Shown here piece by piece: positions 1-9,272 of a stretch of DNA of 64,000 nt. Below the pieces are notes generated by a model. It was not told the origin of the DNA, ran no database searches, and saw nothing but the letters and a program-made list of their open reading frames with translations. The stretch spans positions 124,001 to 188,000 of the forward strand of contig NZ_JAFIMU010000007.1 in NCBI RefSeq assembly GCF_017302985.1, given 5' to 3'. This DNA comes from Corallococcus macrosporus (GTDB lineage: Bacteria; Myxococcota; Myxococcia; Myxococcales; Myxococcaceae). Within the stretch, counting starts at the first letter, position 1, and each line of letters opens with the position of its first letter. Both the position numbers and the translations under genes were made by a program.

Positions 1-617
1 TGCTGCGGGTCTCCGCGCCCGTGCTCTACGGCCGCCGGTACCTCACCCCCGTGATCTCGAAGTACCTCGCCCGCTATCCCCAGGCGCGGGTGGAGCTGGT
101 GCTGGCGGACCGCCGGCCCCACCTCATCGAGGAGGGCTTCGACGTCGCCATCCACATCGGCCCGCTCAATGACTCATCGCTCGTGGCGCGGAAGCTGGGA
201 GAGGGCGCGGTCCGCTTCGTGGCCAGTCCGCGCTTCCTGTCGAAGCACGGGACGCCGGATGCCCGGGGGCTCGGCTCCGCGCGCTGCATCGGCTTCAGCG
301 CGTTCGAGACGTGGGAGGCCGAGGGCGTGAAGTCCCGGATCGATCCGGTCCTGATGGTGAATGACAGCGAGCTCGCGTGCGAGGCGGCCATCGCCGGGGT
401 CGGCATCGCGCGGGTGCCGGACATCGTCTGCCAGGAGGCCGTCCGCGATGGCCGGCTCAAGGTCCTCTTCGGGCCCAAGCCCGCCGCGATGCGGCCCATC
501 CACGTCGTCTATCCCAGCCGGCGGAACCTGCCGCACAAGGTCCGCCTCTTCGTGGATGCGCTGGCGACGCTGGCCGAACTGCCTCCTCCGAAGCCTCGCG
601 GCCGGAAGCGGAAGTGA
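1..617 (+). CDS. LysR-type transcriptional regulator, C-terminal part (cut by window start)
   Basis: The reading frame is open from the first bases of the window, so the gene begins upstream. What remains is the effector-binding domain of a LysR-family regulator: it opens with the conserved strand LRVSAPVLYGRRYLTP, then a helix and the AxxGFDVAIHIG-type segment, and runs through to the second subdomain (GVGIARVPD, then a C-terminal VYPSRRNLPHKVRLFVD stretch typical of the CrgA/DmlR-like group). The DNA-binding helix-turn-helix is not in the window. The C-terminal tail is basic (PKPRGRKRK). The effector and target genes cannot be read from the sequence. The next gene faces it tail to tail after three bases. 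Confidence 0.85.
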   Translation, partial: LRVSAPVLYGRRYLTPVISKYLARYPQARVELVLADRRPHLIEEGFDVAIHIGPLNDSSLVARKLGEGAVRFVASPRFLSKHGTPDARGLGSARCIGFSAFETWEAEGVKSRIDPVLMVNDSELACEAAIAGVGIARVPDIVCQEAVRDGRLKVLFGPKPAAMRPIHVVYPSRRNLPHKVRLFVDALATLAELPPPKPRGRKRK

Positions 618-620
618 GCC

Positions 621-1760
621 TCACTTCGTGACAGGCATGAAGAGCTCTCCCAGCTGCGCGGCCTGCTCCTCGGCGAAGTCCGCGTAGGTGTTGCCCAGCA
701 GGGCCACGACGAGCTGGGAGTCCGGGAAGAGCATCAGCATGGCGCGTCCCCCTTCGATGGCGCCCCGGTGGTGGAAGATGCGCCGCCCCTGGGCGGAGAC
801 ACCCACCCGCCAGCCCATGCCCACGCCCGTCTCCTTGCCGGACTTCAGCTTCCGCGGCGTGAAGAGGAGGGCCAGTGTCTCCTTGCGCAGGAAGCCGGGC
901 TGGAGGTGCGCGGAGCCGAAGAGGACCAGGTCCTCGGCGGTGGAGAGGAACCCGCCACCGGGCCACTTGTAGCTGTTGTCCACGTGGGCGGCGTGCTGAT
1001 GGCTTCCCTCCGGGCCGTTCGCGTAGAAGCGCGTGCGGTGGGGCACCAGTTGATGCGGGTGGTCCGCCCCGGTGTGGCGCATGCCCAGCGGTTCGAAGAC
1101 GGCGCGCTGCATGTAGCGGAGGAACTCCTCGTGAGCGGCGCCTTCCACCACCGCGCCCACCAGGTTGAAGCCATAGCTGGAGTAGGCGTAGGCCGTGCCG
1201 GGCTCGGACAGCAGCGGGTCGTCCCGGAAGAGCTCCAGGCCCTGCGTGACGCTCGTGAAGTGCTTCGCCTCCTTGAAGACGGCTTCATCCCGGTCCAGGT
1301 AGTGGCGGATGCCCGCCAGGTGTCCGGTGAGCTGTCTTGTGGTGATGGGCCAGGGCTTCACGGGGAATGACGGCACGTACTGCTGGATGGGAGCGTCCAG
1401 GTTCAGGCGCCCCTCCTCCACCAGCCGCGCCACGCCCGCGGTGGTGAGCACCTTGGACACGCTGCCCACGCGGAAGCGCGTCAACGGCGTGACGGGAAGG
1501 CCCTGCTCCAGGTCCGCGAAGCCAAAGCCCTCCGACCAGACAATCCGGCCGCGATGCGCGACGGCCACGGAGAGGCCCGGCAACTGGAAGTCCTTGAGCA
1601 GCTTCTGTGCGAAGGCGCGTGCCTGCTGGACCTGTGCTTCATGGCGGGAGGAGACCGGGGGGAGCGGATACGACCCGGCGTGCGCGGCGGGCAGCGCGAG
1701 CAGCGTGCCCAGGAACAGGGAGCACGCGAACCGCCGGATGGATACGGACGAGAGGAGCAC
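621..1760 (-). CDS. Secreted beta-lactamase-fold serine hydrolase (LACTB / class C-like)
   Basis: About 379 residues. A signal peptide is visible (SIRRFACSLFLGTLLALPAAHA), so the product acts in or beyond the periplasm. The penicillin-binding/class C beta-lactamase fold is indicated by S100-V-S-K103 (the SxxK nucleophile motif), a Y193-S-S at the YxN position, and an HRG near the C terminus at the KTG-like position. The YSS variant and the PLTRFRVGSVSK context resemble LACTB-type peptidases or esterases more than true antibiotic-degrading enzymes. I chose the GTG start at 1760 because AAGGA lies 7 bases upstream; an ATG at 1793 in the same frame would add 11 residues before the signal peptide. 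The substrate is unknown. Confidence 0.85.
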   Translation of the reverse strand: MLLSSVSIRRFACSLFLGTLLALPAAHAGSYPLPPVSSRHEAQVQQARAFAQKLLKDFQLPGLSVAVAHRGRIVWSEGFGFADLEQGLPVTPLTRFRVGSVSKVLTTAGVARLVEEGRLNLDAPIQQYVPSFPVKPWPITTRQLTGHLAGIRHYLDRDEAVFKEAKHFTSVTQGLELFRDDPLLSEPGTAYAYSSYGFNLVGAVVEGAAHEEFLRYMQRAVFEPLGMRHTGADHPHQLVPHRTRFYANGPEGSHQHAAHVDNSYKWPGGGFLSTAEDLVLFGSAHLQPGFLRKETLALLFTPRKLKSGKETGVGMGWRVGVSAQGRRIFHHRGAIEGGRAMLMLFPDSQLVVALLGNTYADFAEEQAAQLGELFMPVTK

Positions 1761-1882
1761 GGAGCATTCCTTGGAAGCGGAGCCGGAATGCAACGTGCCC
1801 GCGCGCGCGTCACACGGGGAAAGTGTTCAGCCAGTGGGACCCGGGGCGCGGCGAAGCGGTGCCCGCGCGCCGCGAACGGGCT

Positions 1883-2683
1883 TCAGCGCAGGTGCTGGAA
1901 CTTCTCACGGTGGCTGCGGGCGACGCGCAGCTCCGCGCCGGAGGTGAGCACCACCACCAGGTCCCTGCGCCCCTCGCTGCGCAGCTCCCGGATGCGGCGC
2001 GCGTTGACGATGGCCGAGCGGTGGATGCGCATGAAGCGCTCCGGCTCCAGGCGCGCCTCCAGGCTCTGCATCGTCTCGCGGTGGAGGTACGCCTTCCCGC
2101 CCGCGTGGATCTGCACGTAGTAGTCGGCCGCCTCGATGTATTCGATTTCGTCCACGTCCAGGAACACCACGCGGCCCGCGTCGCGGATGGCCAGCCGCCG
2201 CACCCACGGGTCAGGCGTGGCGGGAGTTGGCGCGGGCGTGGCGTCGCGCTCGCCGTAGGTGGAGAGCACGGACATCAGCCGTTGGCCGAGGTCGGACATC
2301 CTCGCCAGGCGGATCTGCGCCTTCGCGCGGCCGATGGCGTCGTGGAAGCGGTCGTCGCGGAAGGGCTTGAGCAGGTAGTCGAGCGCGTGGATGTCGAAGG
2401 CGCGCAGCGCGTACTGGTCATACGCGGTGACGAAGATGACGGCGGGGACTTCCGAGGGGTTCAGCCGGGCCAGCACCTCGAAGCCGTTGAGCTCCGGCAT
2501 CTGCACGTCCAGCAGGACCAGGTCCGGCCGCTGCTCGCGGATGAGGCGCACGGCCTCCGGGCCGTTGCCAGCCTCGCCCACCACGCGGACCTCGGAGTCC
2601 GTGGCCAGCAGCAGGCGCAGGCCCTCGCGGGCCAGGGGCTCGTCATCCACGACGAGCGTGCGGATGGCGGCGGCCGCGTTCAT
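1883..2683 (-). CDS. LytTR-family response regulator
   Basis: 266 residues. An N-terminal receiver domain (about 1-125) has the acidic pocket VVDDE, the phospho-acceptor D59 (LVLLDVQMPELNG), the conserved T of FVTAY and the K of LLKPF. The C-terminal LytTR DNA-binding domain (about 155-266) shows FLDVDEIEYIEAADYYVQIH and FMRIHRSAIVN, matching the AlgR/LytR group. It overlaps the stop of the sensor kinase by 4 bases (start 2683, kinase stop 2680), so the pair is translationally coupled and is a cognate two-component system. Members of this family often control envelope or exopolysaccharide genes; no target is evident here. Confidence 0.93.
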   Translation of the reverse strand: MNAAAAIRTLVVDDEPLAREGLRLLLATDSEVRVVGEAGNGPEAVRLIREQRPDLVLLDVQMPELNGFEVLARLNPSEVPAVIFVTAYDQYALRAFDIHALDYLLKPFRDDRFHDAIGRAKAQIRLARMSDLGQRLMSVLSTYGERDATPAPTPATPDPWVRRLAIRDAGRVVFLDVDEIEYIEAADYYVQIHAGGKAYLHRETMQSLEARLEPERFMRIHRSAIVNARRIRELRSEGRRDLVVVLTSGAELRVARSHREKFQHLR

Positions 2684-3822
2684 GCCCCGACCGCCTCCGC
2701 CGGAGTGGCGGCCTGGAAGGGCAGCTCCAGCCGGGCGCGCACGCCGCCTCCCTCCCGGTTCTCCAGCGTGAAGACGTGGCGGTCGCCGTAGAGCGGGTGC
2801 AAACGGGCGCGCACGTTGGCCACGCCGATGCGGCCGTCCTGGCGGTCCCAGCCGGGCGCGAGCCCCGGGCCGTCGTCGAGCACCTCCAGCACCAGCCGCG
2901 CGCCCTCACGCGAGGCGCGCAGCTCCACGCGGCCCGCGCCGGAGCGGGTGGCGATGCCGTGCTTGATGGCGTTCTCCACCAGCGGCTGGAGGATGAGGCT
3001 GGGCACGAGCGCCCCCAGCGTCGCGGGGTCGATGGCGCGGATCACCTGGAGCCGGTCCTGGAAGCGGGTCTGCTCGATGTCGAGGTAGCGCTCCAGGAAG
3101 TCCACGTCCTCGTGGAAGGGAACGAGCTGGCGGCCCGTGGTGTGGAGGGCCATGCGCAAAAGCTCGCTGACGCCCGTGAGCATGCGGATGGAGCCGGCGG
3201 TGTCCTGCTTGCGCACCAGCACGGAGATGGCGTTGAGCGTGTTGAAGAGGAAGTGCGGGTGGAGCTGGGCGCGCAGGACGTCCAGCTGCGCGTGCGCCAG
3301 TCGCGTCTCCAGTTGGGCCTGGACCAGCTCTCCCTCACGGTAGCGGCGGTGGTAGTCCACGGCGTAGCCGATGGCGAGGATGCCGCCGTAGATGAGCAGG
3401 GACAGGACGCTGTACTTCGCCATCATCAAGGGCAGCATCCGTCCCCAGGAGGCATCGAGGAGCCACGTCTCTCCCGCGGCCCGGGCGGCGAAGAAGATGA
3501 GGCTCACGTAGGGGACCATCACCGCGACCAGGCCTGCCAGGAGGACCGCGAGGCTCCGGGGCCAGACGCGTCGCTCCAGGCGGAAGCGCTGTCCGAGCGC
3601 GAGGACGAACGGCGTGGCCAGCGCCCAGTACTGCCATTGCGGCACCTGCACCAGCAGCGCCCGGCCCAGTGGATAGCCCGGCTCCCGGGCCTGCGCGTAC
3701 ACCCAGGTGTGGAGCGCGGTGACGACGCCCGGCACGGCATAGGCCAGCATCAGCAGCGGCAGGCGGCGCAGCAGGGGCAGCAGCACGGACGGCGCCTGCG
3801 CGGAGGGAGCGGTGGTTTCCAC
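2680..3822 (-). CDS. LytS/YpdA-type membrane sensor histidine kinase
   Basis: 380 residues. The N-terminal half (about 20-155) has four or more hydrophobic segments and no recognisable periplasmic sensor domain. It is followed by a short coiled-coil linker and the His_kinase domain with LHPHFLFNTLNAISVLV, where H190 is the likely phospho-acceptor as in the NPHFLFN motif of LytS. The ATPase domain has N-box PLVENAIKHGI and G-box DDGPGL and GRIGVANVRARL motifs. It is the partner of the overlapping LytTR regulator downstream. The signal is unknown; no ligand-binding domain other than the membrane helices is visible. Confidence 0.92.
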   Translation of the reverse strand: METTAPSAQAPSVLLPLLRRLPLLMLAYAVPGVVTALHTWVYAQAREPGYPLGRALLVQVPQWQYWALATPFVLALGQRFRLERRVWPRSLAVLLAGLVAVMVPYVSLIFFAARAAGETWLLDASWGRMLPLMMAKYSVLSLLIYGGILAIGYAVDYHRRYREGELVQAQLETRLAHAQLDVLRAQLHPHFLFNTLNAISVLVRKQDTAGSIRMLTGVSELLRMALHTTGRQLVPFHEDVDFLERYLDIEQTRFQDRLQVIRAIDPATLGALVPSLILQPLVENAIKHGIATRSGAGRVELRASREGARLVLEVLDDGPGLAPGWDRQDGRIGVANVRARLHPLYGDRHVFTLENREGGGVRARLELPFQAATPAEAVGA

Positions 3823-3905
3823 GGCGCGTGGAGTCTACGCCCGAACCGGCGCCCCTTCCGGGCGGGTGCAGCCAAAGGGCTCCGGGGTGCAGCGAACGGG
3901 CCGGC

Positions 3906-4904
3906 TCAGCGCTTCCGGGCGCCCGCGGGTGCCCTTCCCCGGGGAGTCTCACCGGCGTACCGGCGATACACGCGGCGGAACGCGGCCGCATCGGCGTAGC
4001 CCACCCGTGCGGAGACCTCCTCGACGGACTCGCGCGTCGTCTCCAGGAGGTGGGAGGCGTGAGCCATGCGGACCCGCTGCACGAATTCGAGCGGCGTCAT
4101 GCCGAGGCCTGCCTGGACCCGCCGGGCGAGCGTCCGCGTGGAGGTGGCGGCGGCGTGGGCCAGCTCATCGAGCGACAGCTGCCGGCCGAGGTTCGCGGCG
4201 ACGAAGCGCTCGACCGCGCTCAGCGCCGGATCCGAGACGCGCAGGTGCTCCATGACCATGTACCGGGCCTGGGAAGCGCGCTCATCGAGCACGAGGTAGC
4301 GCGCCACCAGGTGCGCCAGTGACGGGCTGGCGACTCGCGCGACGAGGGCCAGCATCAGGTCCGCGTGCGCGAAGGCCGAGCCCGCCGTGAGGACGCCCTC
4401 GCTTTCCACGACCATCCGGTCCGCGCGGACGGTGACCTGCGGGAAGCGGCGCACGAACGCGGGCACGAGCCACCAGGTCGTCGTCGCGCTCCGTCCCGTC
4501 AGCAGTCCCGACGCGGCGAGGACGAAGGTCGCCGAGCACGACGCCGCGACCACCGCCCCTTTCGCCGCCGCCCGGGCCAGCAGCTCGGCGCCGCGCGCGG
4601 CATCGTCGCGGGAGAGCAGGTGCCCGACGGCGCGCTCGGTGGCGGCGGAGAGCCCCGGCACCACCAGCACGTCTCCCGCCTTCACGCCGCGAAGGCTGAG
4701 CGCGCCGTCCACGGACACGGGGCGCCCCGTGCCGGAGCGGACAGGACGGCCATCCAGGGACACCACCCGCTGACGCAGCGGCTTCGCCTGACGGAGCCCC
4801 GGGACGAGGCCCGCCTCCGCGAGCCGCGCCGCCGTGCCGACCACGTCGAGCCCCACGCCCAGCGGGCCCTCGGCTACGCCATCCAGGACGACATGCGTGA
4901 TCAC
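3906..4904 (-). CDS. GlxA-family transcriptional regulator (DJ-1/PfpI domain plus AraC helix-turn-helix)
   Basis: About 332 residues. The N-terminal half is a DJ-1/PfpI-like domain (GDVLVVPGL and VVAASCSATFVLAASGLLTGR, with the Cys at the nucleophile elbow). The C-terminal third is an AraC-type double helix-turn-helix (LAHAAATSTRTLARRVQ and VSARVGYADAAAFRRVYRR). The long open frame continues far upstream but loses similarity, so I place the start at GTG 4904, where the DJ-1 strand begins (VITHVVLDG); no strong ribosome site is visible. The gene diverges from a dienelactone hydrolase across 75 bases, which suggests that it controls that enzyme. The inducer is unknown. Confidence 0.85.
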   Translation of the reverse strand: MITHVVLDGVAEGPLGVGLDVVGTAARLAEAGLVPGLRQAKPLRQRVVSLDGRPVRSGTGRPVSVDGALSLRGVKAGDVLVVPGLSAATERAVGHLLSRDDAARGAELLARAAAKGAVVAASCSATFVLAASGLLTGRSATTTWWLVPAFVRRFPQVTVRADRMVVESEGVLTAGSAFAHADLMLALVARVASPSLAHLVARYLVLDERASQARYMVMEHLRVSDPALSAVERFVAANLGRQLSLDELAHAAATSTRTLARRVQAGLGMTPLEFVQRVRMAHASHLLETTRESVEEVSARVGYADAAAFRRVYRRYAGETPRGRAPAGARKR

Positions 4905-4979
4905 CCTGGCAAGACTAGACCGAAGAGTGTCAATCCCGCCACTGGCCGTGGAGAGGGCTTCTTCTGCATCTTCCAGGGC
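4905..4979. promoter_or_regulatory. Divergent promoter region between GlxA-type regulator and dienelactone hydrolase
   Basis: This is the only non-coding stretch between the two outward-facing genes, so both promoters and any operator for the regulator should lie here or just inside the coding ends. I see no convincing -35/-10 pair and no clear inverted repeat, so the call rests on gene arrangement alone. Confidence 0.35.
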
Positions 4980-5807
4980 ATGCGCGCTTCCACTCCCGAC
5001 TCCACCGCCGACGACCCGCTCGATGACTTCGAGCGGCGGTCCATCACCCTCCGCTCGGCCATGCGGACGGTCTACGTCACCGGCCGCGGCCCCGCGGTCA
5101 TCGTCATGGCCGAGATGCCCGGCATCAGCCCCCACGTCGCGCGCTTCGCGCGATGGGTGCGTGACGCCGGCTTCACGGTCTACATGCCGTCGCTGTTCGG
5201 GAAGGACGGGGCCTACCCTCAAGCGGAGGCAGGGCTCGCCGTGATGAAGCGCGCCTGCGTGAGCGCGGAGTTCCGCGCGTTCGCGGCGAACGAATCCAGC
5301 CCCGTGACGCAGTGGCTGCGGGAGCTGGCCCGGCTGGCGCACGCGGAATGCGGAGGCCCTGGCGTCGGCGCCATCGGCATGTGCTTCACGGGCAACTTCG
5401 CGCTCAGCATGATGCTCGAGCCCTCGGTGCTGGCGCCTGTCCTGTGCCAGCCCTCGCTGCCACTCGACGACACGGGGGCCATCCAGATTGCCCCGGAGGA
5501 AGCAGCGGCCGTGAAGGAGCGGCTCGAGCGCGAGGACCTGACGGTGCTCGCGTACCGCTTCGAGGGGGACCGCTACTGCCCGGCGCAGCGCTTCGCGGCC
5601 TACACCCAGGCGCTGGGGCCGCGCTTCGTCCCGAAGGTGCTGCCCGCTTCGGCCGCGAACCCTACACCTCCGCCCTTCTTCGCGAAGGTCGTCGGCGGAG
5701 CCCACAGCGTCGTGACGGCCCACCTCATCGACGCGGCCGGAGAGCCGACGCTCGCGGCGCGCGATGAAATCCTGGCCTTCTTCGCGCGGAGGCTCCATCC
5801 GGGGTGA
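4980..5807 (+). CDS. Dienelactone hydrolase family protein
   Basis: 275 residues, alpha/beta hydrolase of the dienelactone hydrolase family. The Cys-Asp-His triad is visible: C135 in GAIGMCFTGN (the GxCxGG-like elbow), D197 in FEGDRYCP and H242 in GGAHSVV. Family members hydrolyse cyclic esters such as dienelactones in chloroaromatic breakdown, but many act on other small esters, so the substrate is open. There is no signal peptide, so it should be cytoplasmic. The start ATG 4980 was chosen because upstream sequence in the same frame has no family similarity. It diverges from the GlxA-type regulator. Confidence 0.88.
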   Translation: MRASTPDSTADDPLDDFERRSITLRSAMRTVYVTGRGPAVIVMAEMPGISPHVARFARWVRDAGFTVYMPSLFGKDGAYPQAEAGLAVMKRACVSAEFRAFAANESSPVTQWLRELARLAHAECGGPGVGAIGMCFTGNFALSMMLEPSVLAPVLCQPSLPLDDTGAIQIAPEEAAAVKERLEREDLTVLAYRFEGDRYCPAQRFAAYTQALGPRFVPKVLPASAANPTPPPFFAKVVGGAHSVVTAHLIDAAGEPTLAARDEILAFFARRLHPG

Positions 5808-5858
5808 GTCCCCGGAGGCCGCACCCAGGGCCGGGCCGCGCTACATTGCCGGCCGCGC

Positions 5859-7106
5859 ATGCCGTCCTGGTCCCGCCTCCTCCGCCGCTCCCCTGCCCTC
5901 GCGCTGGCCGTGCTGCTCTCCAGCCGGGCCGCGCTCGCGGACAACCCGCCGCTGACCAGCTCGAACTACGCCATCGACGTGTTCCAGGGCCCGGTGCTGG
6001 CGCCGGTGCGGGTGTCGGGTCTCGCCGGCGCGTACGCCCCCATCGCGGAGGGCGTGGAAGGCATCGCCGTCAACACGGCCGCTCCCGCCGTGCGCTCGCT
6101 CTATTCGAGCGAGCACGTCGACTACGACCTGTCGCTGGGCTTCACGTTCCCCAGCTCCGTGCGCAACACCGACTTCGACAACAACGGCTCGGTGGGCTTC
6201 ACCTTCAAGGACTTCGTCTTCCCGCAGCTTGGAGGCCTCATCCAATGGGGCCCCTGGGGCTTCGGCGGCCTCGCGTCCATCCAGACCTATACGCTGGGCC
6301 AGGACGCGAACGGGCAGACGCTGCTCCTGAACACCAGCCGCTTCCAGCTCCAGCTCGCGCGCACGTTCCTCGACGGTGAGCTGTCGGCCGGAGTCGGCCT
6401 GCGCGCGGTGTCCCTCACCCTCGACTCCGACGCGGCTCCGGAGGCAGGCCTCGCGTCCATGCTCGGCGGCAACCTCGAGGCCGGAGCCCTCTGGACTCCC
6501 ATGGCCCTGCCGCTGCGCGCGGCCCTGACGTTCCGCGCCCCCGTCCAGGGCCGGCTCACGCCCGACAGTCCGGCCGCCGCCGACGCGGAGGGCAACGTGA
6601 AGGTCGCCGACCTCTACCTGCCCTCCACCATCAAGCTCCCCTGGGAGGTGGAAGCGGGCATCGCCTGGCAGTTCGGCGGCCGCCCCCTCCAGATGCCGTG
6701 GGGACCGGACCGCGCCGAGCGCTACCGGGCCCTGCCGCGCGAGAAGCTGCTGCTGACGGGCTCGGTGCTCATCAGCGGCGCATCTTCAAACGCCATCGGC
6801 TTCGAGTCGTTCCTCTCGCAGCAGTTGGAGCGCTCCGGACGCCGGCTCGTCATCTCCCCGCGCGTCGGCGCGGAGTGGGAGCCCCTGGAGAACCGGCTCC
6901 AACTGCGCGCGGGCAGCTACCTGGAGCCCAGCCGCTTCGACTCCATTGGCCCCCGGCTGCATGGCACCGCGGGCGCGGAGCTGCGGCTGTTCAGCTGGTC
7001 CGTCTTCGGCCTGATGTCGCCCGGCACGTCATGGCGCATCAGCGGCTTCGCCGACGTGTCCCGCCTCTACTTCGGCTGGGGCTTCGGCGTGGGCACCTGG
7101 CACTAA
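5859..7106 (+). CDS. Predicted outer-membrane beta-barrel protein, function unknown
   Basis: 415 residues. A signal peptide (LALAVLLSSRAALA) is followed by VSGLAGAYAPIAEGVEGIAVN, which resembles the opening of PorV/UPF0164/FadL-like barrels (G-GGA-A-I-D---N-A). Much of the rest alternates hydrophobic and polar residues with many Gly and aromatic positions (GLIQWGPWGFGGLASI, GFGVGTW), and the protein ends close to an aromatic residue (GTWH). I infer an outer-membrane barrel with no assigned cargo. A TACATT hexamer lies 11 bases before the ATG and could be a -10 box. It ends tail to tail with the next gene, overlapping it by 4 bases. Confidence 0.6.
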   Translation: MPSWSRLLRRSPALALAVLLSSRAALADNPPLTSSNYAIDVFQGPVLAPVRVSGLAGAYAPIAEGVEGIAVNTAAPAVRSLYSSEHVDYDLSLGFTFPSSVRNTDFDNNGSVGFTFKDFVFPQLGGLIQWGPWGFGGLASIQTYTLGQDANGQTLLLNTSRFQLQLARTFLDGELSAGVGLRAVSLTLDSDAAPEAGLASMLGGNLEAGALWTPMALPLRAALTFRAPVQGRLTPDSPAAADAEGNVKVADLYLPSTIKLPWEVEAGIAWQFGGRPLQMPWGPDRAERYRALPREKLLLTGSVLISGASSNAIGFESFLSQQLERSGRRLVISPRVGAEWEPLENRLQLRAGSYLEPSRFDSIGPRLHGTAGAELRLFSWSVFGLMSPGTSWRISGFADVSRLYFGWGFGVGTWH

Positions 7107-9211
7107 CCCTCCGTCGTCTCCAGCGGCACCGCCGGTCCAATCCAGAGGATGTCCCGGAAGGACAGGAGCCGTTCGCGGTACGAGCCGATGGGCGCGCGCG
7201 GGTGGAGGAGGATTCCCTCGTCGGTGACTTCGAGCAGGGCCCCGAGCGCGTACCACGTCCCGTACTGCGTCTGGCGCAGCATCACGCCCTGGCCGAGATA
7301 CTTCTTGAGATTGTCGCGGTTGATGGCGGGGCCGTGCGTGAACACGGGCTCGGCCCGGTAGTGATCCAGCGGCCACGTGGGCGCGTTGTATTGCTTCAGG
7401 AAGCCCCACTTCGCGTGCCGGGCGTCTCTCGCGGCCAGCGTCTCGCCCTCGGGCACGGGGACGTGGCGCTCCTCGAATGGGGCCTCCGCCGGAGGCGTGA
7501 CGGGCCAGGGGGCCGCGTCCTCCCAGCGCGCGTGCCGGGTCCCCACGGCCCAGCGCCAGGGCCAGGCATGGCGCCCCGCCACCGAGAACATCAGCCGGGG
7601 CTCCAGCTTCTCCCGCGAGCCCGGGGGACACACCACGGCGCCGTCCTGCTGCACCCGCGTGAAGTCCCAGCCGCGCGCGGTCGGGATGAAGCGTGCGTCT
7701 TCGTCCGGCCAGGGGTTCCAGTCGCTCGGGGGCGGCACGCGGCCCGGCTCCAGCTCCAACGAGGTCTGGAAGCGCAGCAGTCCGGTGTTCACGTCCCAGA
7801 AGGCGATGTCGTGGTGCCCCGTCCCCACGAGCGTGTCGTCCGCGCCCCAGGCCAGTCCGTCGATGCCGCGCACGCCTTCGATCTTCCGAAGCAGCCTGGC
7901 CGAGGCCCCCACCTTCCACAGCTCGATGGTGCCGCCTCCCTCGCGCAGCAGGCATGCGCCCATGGAGCCATCCGGAGACCAGGCCCAGCGGCCCAGGTCG
8001 CCGCTGCGGGAAGCCGGCCCGAACGAGCGGCGCTTCAGGTCCACGTGGCACAGGAGCTTGCCGGACTCGAAGATGAGGACCTGGGGGAACTCGTAGCCGT
8101 TGATGAGCACGGCCAGGCGCTGGCCGTCGCGCGACCAGACGTACTCCTCGATCGCGTGGATGCGCACCTTGGTGTGCTGGCCCAGGTCGGCCACCGTCTG
8201 GCCCGTGTGTCCATCCGCGAGCCGGGGCGGCTCCTTGCCATAGGCAAGGCCGGCGCCGTCCGGTGAGAACGCCACGGGCAGCTTCAGCTCATCGAAGCGG
8301 TACGCGAGGTCGCCGCTCCGCAGGTCGATGACGGAGGCGGACGGATGGGGCTCCTGGGACGAGGCGGCGCCCGGCTCGAGCACGAACTCGTCCTTGCAAT
8401 AGCCATGGATGCGGGAGCCATCCGGGCTCCACCGCACCCAGGTGTGCGGGCGCGACCTGGAGGGCTGTCCGCCCAGCCGGGCCGGGCACCAGCGCAGCCC
8501 TTCACTGTCCTCGTCGACCCGGGTCCCCTCCTTGAACGGGACGACGCAGCCCAGCGCACCGTCGGGGCCGAGGGTGGAGATGAACAGGCGGGTTTCATCC
8601 GGAGACCAGCACCACGCGGGCAGGTGCCCCGTGTTCGCCACGTGCGCGGGGTTGCTCACCGACCACGCCGGGGGCGAGCCCCAGCGCCGGGTGACGTCGG
8701 CGGTGAAGGACGGCAGCGTTCCGGCGAAGGCCCGCAGCACGCCGACGACGACCTGATTCAGGATGACGCCGAGCCACTCGCCCGACGGAGACCACTGGAG
8801 GCAGGAGGGCTCCCGCGTCGAACCGACGAGCGTCGTCTCGAACCCGACCGCGTCGACCACGCGCCCGGTCGCCAGCTCCCAGATGCGCACGTCCCCACCG
8901 TGGGACTCCTCGAGGCGGTTGCTCGCGATGGCGAGGTGGCGTCCATCCGGGCTGAGCGCGAAGCAGCGCTGCATGCCGATGTAGCGCGGGGTCTCCACGA
9001 GCCGCGCGCCCGTGGCCAGGAGCTTGTCGGAGAAGCGCCGGTGGACGTCCGTGATGCCCTGCTCGCGCTCGAGCCGCAGGAGCCGCTCCCGCAGGGGTGG
9101 AAGGTCCCGGCTGGCCACGAAGGCGCCGAAGTCGGCCTGCTCCACCAGCGTTTCGAGCTCGGCGTCGGAGCAATGGACCAACTGGGAGAGGTTCGCGAAG
9201 GGGCCGGTCAT
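7103..9211 (-). CDS. WD40-like beta-propeller protein, function unknown
   Basis: 702 residues, no signal peptide. After an alpha-helical N-terminal segment of about 90 residues there are at least seven SPDG or related turns (ALSPDGRHLAIAS, WSPDETRLFIS, WSPDGSRIHGYC, FSPDGAGLAYG, WSRDGQRLAVL, WSPDGSMGACLL), with blade ends such as VRIWELATG, IELWKVG and IAFWDVNTG. These are typical of WD40/TolB-like propellers. The last 200 residues are not repeat-like (GWDFTRVQQDG, GQGVMLRQTQYGTWYALG) and I do not recognise them. Start ATG 9211 was taken because the frame upstream is low-complexity read-through. It lies 61 bases downstream of the frameshifted gene at 9273-9840 and may have formed an operon with it. 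Confidence 0.75.
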   Translation of the reverse strand: MTGPFANLSQLVHCSDAELETLVEQADFGAFVASRDLPPLRERLLRLEREQGITDVHRRFSDKLLATGARLVETPRYIGMQRCFALSPDGRHLAIASNRLEESHGGDVRIWELATGRVVDAVGFETTLVGSTREPSCLQWSPSGEWLGVILNQVVVGVLRAFAGTLPSFTADVTRRWGSPPAWSVSNPAHVANTGHLPAWCWSPDETRLFISTLGPDGALGCVVPFKEGTRVDEDSEGLRWCPARLGGQPSRSRPHTWVRWSPDGSRIHGYCKDEFVLEPGAASSQEPHPSASVIDLRSGDLAYRFDELKLPVAFSPDGAGLAYGKEPPRLADGHTGQTVADLGQHTKVRIHAIEEYVWSRDGQRLAVLINGYEFPQVLIFESGKLLCHVDLKRRSFGPASRSGDLGRWAWSPDGSMGACLLREGGGTIELWKVGASARLLRKIEGVRGIDGLAWGADDTLVGTGHHDIAFWDVNTGLLRFQTSLELEPGRVPPPSDWNPWPDEDARFIPTARGWDFTRVQQDGAVVCPPGSREKLEPRLMFSVAGRHAWPWRWAVGTRHARWEDAAPWPVTPPAEAPFEERHVPVPEGETLAARDARHAKWGFLKQYNAPTWPLDHYRAEPVFTHGPAINRDNLKKYLGQGVMLRQTQYGTWYALGALLEVTDEGILLHPRAPIGSYRERLLSFRDILWIGPAVPLETTEG

Positions 9212-9272
9212 CCCCGCCAGGATACCCGCCTCGGGGCCAACATGCGCGAGGCGCGGTCCACCCTCCCGGGGG